From positions 1 through 5,586 of the forward strand of contig JBLHIC010000127.1 of assembly GCA_047614245.1 (NCBI GenBank): 5,586 bases of DNA. The letters run 5' to 3'. The notes under the pieces are model-generated. The model was given only the letters and a program-made list of their open reading frames with translations. It was not told where the DNA came from and did not search any database. The position numbers and the translations under genes are program-made. Source of the stretch: Ulvibacter sp047614245 (lineage in GTDB: Bacteria > Bacteroidota > Bacteroidia > Flavobacteriales > Flavobacteriaceae). Shown here one piece after another: positions 4,895 through 5,586 of this stretch. The first letter of the stretch is position 1. Each line of letters starts with the position of its first letter.

Positions 4895-5494
4895 CCAGAA
4901 ATTGATCATTATTAACTGAGGTAATACCCCAATAAAGAAACCTCCAATAAGTTCAATAGAATTATGTGAGTTTGTATGTAGTCTTGAAGTTGCAACCCAT
5001 CCATTTGCTATAAAAAACAAACTTACAGCTAACAGAACGTTCACCTTAAAATGTATCCCTAAAGCAATTAAAAACATAGTTAAACCTGCAACTCCCATTT
5101 GATGTAAACTAACCTTGAACTTTAAAAAAACTAATATCAAGGCTGTGACTGTAGAGAACAATATTCCAACAAAAAAATAATACAACTCCGGATTATCGTA
5201 TGGTTCGAAGACCATCTTAATAATTAATAACAAGAGCACACATTGAATCATTAATGGAATCTTTCGATCTTCAACTCTTTCGAGATGAATTGACGACAAT
5301 ATCGCCATGTTTTTTAATAAGAAGAAAGTTATTATTGGAATAAAAACTGTAATTATTGAGACGGCAATTAACTTGGCCTGCATAATTTCAAGTTCAATAA
5401 AACGCGGACTAATACCAAAATATAGGAAGACCCCTAGCAACGGCATTAACAACGGATGAAAAATATATGCGGCTATTTTAAGGAAAAAATCCAT
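4889..5494 (-). CDS. Polytopic membrane protein with divergent PAP2-like motifs
   Basis: This 201-residue inner-membrane protein has about six or seven hydrophobic segments (near 6-28, 42-61, 82-96, 104-124, 134-149, 151-168 and 180-199). Conserved-looking polar positions match, loosely and in order, the three motifs of type 2 phosphatidic acid phosphatases. RVEDRKIP (73-80) stands in the place of KX6RP, KVSLHQMG (127-134) in the place of PSGH, and SRLHTNSH (170-177) fits SRX5H, followed by E181 where HX3D has Asp. The match suggests a lipid phosphate or pyrophosphate phosphatase, or a PAP2-fold protein that has lost activity. Substrate is unknown. The ATG at 5494-5492 shares its A with the rpoN stop codon, so translation is probably coupled to rpoN. 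Its 3' end overlaps the convergent barrel gene by six bases and no terminator is visible there. Confidence 0.8.
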   Translation of the reverse strand: MDFFLKIAAYIFHPLLMPLLGVFLYFGISPRFIELEIMQAKLIAVSIITVFIPIITFFLLKNMAILSSIHLERVEDRKIPLMIQCVLLLLIIKMVFEPYDNPELYYFFVGILFSTVTALILVFLKFKVSLHQMGVAGLTMFLIALGIHFKVNVLLAVSLFFIANGWVATSRLHTNSHNSIELIGGFFIGVLPQLIMINFWL

Positions 5495-5586
5495 TAAAGT
5501 TCTTTTCTGAGTCGGGCGACAGGTAAATCTAATTGTTCTCGATACTTCGCTACGGTTCTTCGAGCAATGGGATATCCCTTTTCCAA
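5494..5586 (-). CDS. rpoN: RNA polymerase sigma-54 factor, C-terminal 30 residues (partial)
   Basis: The minus strand entering from the right edge reads LEKGYPIARRTVAKYREQ and continues LDLPVARLRKEL before TAA (complement of 5494-5496). ARRTVAKYRE is the exact consensus RpoN box, the recognition helix region that contacts the -24 promoter element, and the following LxxPxxxxRR/K ending is also standard for RpoN. Only the tail is present and the gene continues outside the window. Sigma-54 directs transcription that depends on AAA+ enhancer-binding activators. The stop codon overlaps the start of the next minus-strand gene by one base. Confidence 0.95.
   Translation of the reverse strand: MEKGYPIARRTVAKYREQLDLPVARLRKEL

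Overview
The window is AT-rich chromosomal DNA from a member of the Bacteroidota, most likely a marine or environmental Flavobacteriia. The evidence is the A/T-rich start regions without Shine-Dalgarno sequences, a TAnnTTTG-like promoter element, proteins that read like flavobacterial families, and a gene order (asparaginase, ExbB, two ExbDs, outer-membrane barrel, then rpoN on the opposite strand) that I recall from this class. No IS, prophage gene, CRISPR array or resistance gene is visible. The content is core-genome-like rather than accessory.

Layout, left to right. Bases 1-23 are probably the last codons of an upstream gene, perhaps a TatD-family nuclease. Bases 62-1090 encode a complete cytoplasmic type I L-asparaginase (ansA). 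A tRNA-Ser(GGA) lies at 1179-1263. A gene-free stretch of about 470 bases follows (1264-1734), holding a three-copy TGCYCAAG-type repeat just behind the tRNA, a 12-bp palindrome and a plausible promoter. Bases 1735-4092 are a tight four-gene + strand operon: an ExbB/TolQ/MotA-type proton-channel subunit with a signal-peptide-like N-terminus, an unrecognised 142-residue four-helix membrane protein, and two different ExbD/TolR-type subunits. It ends in a strong intrinsic terminator (4117-4154). Bases 4187-4894 encode a secreted outer-membrane beta-barrel protein of PorT-like type. On the minus strand, converging with the barrel gene, are a polytopic membrane protein with divergent PAP2-like motifs (4889-5494) and the last 30 codons of rpoN, sigma-54 (5494-5586), recognised by its RpoN box. 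These two minus-strand genes share one base (TAATG).

How the genes work together. ExbB and the ExbDs would form an inner-membrane motor driven by the proton-motive force that reaches into the periplasm. No tonB, tolA or ompA-type effector is encoded here, so the output partner is missing or elsewhere. The 142-residue protein sits inside the operon and is translationally coupled to the first ExbD, which makes it the best candidate for an undescribed motor accessory. The first ExbD has a periplasmic insertion with a CxxC pair, unusual for this family. The neighbouring beta-barrel is a possible outer-membrane partner, but its own transcription unit and the lack of direct evidence make this only a hypothesis. 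Asparaginase, tRNA and rpoN look like unrelated housekeeping neighbours.
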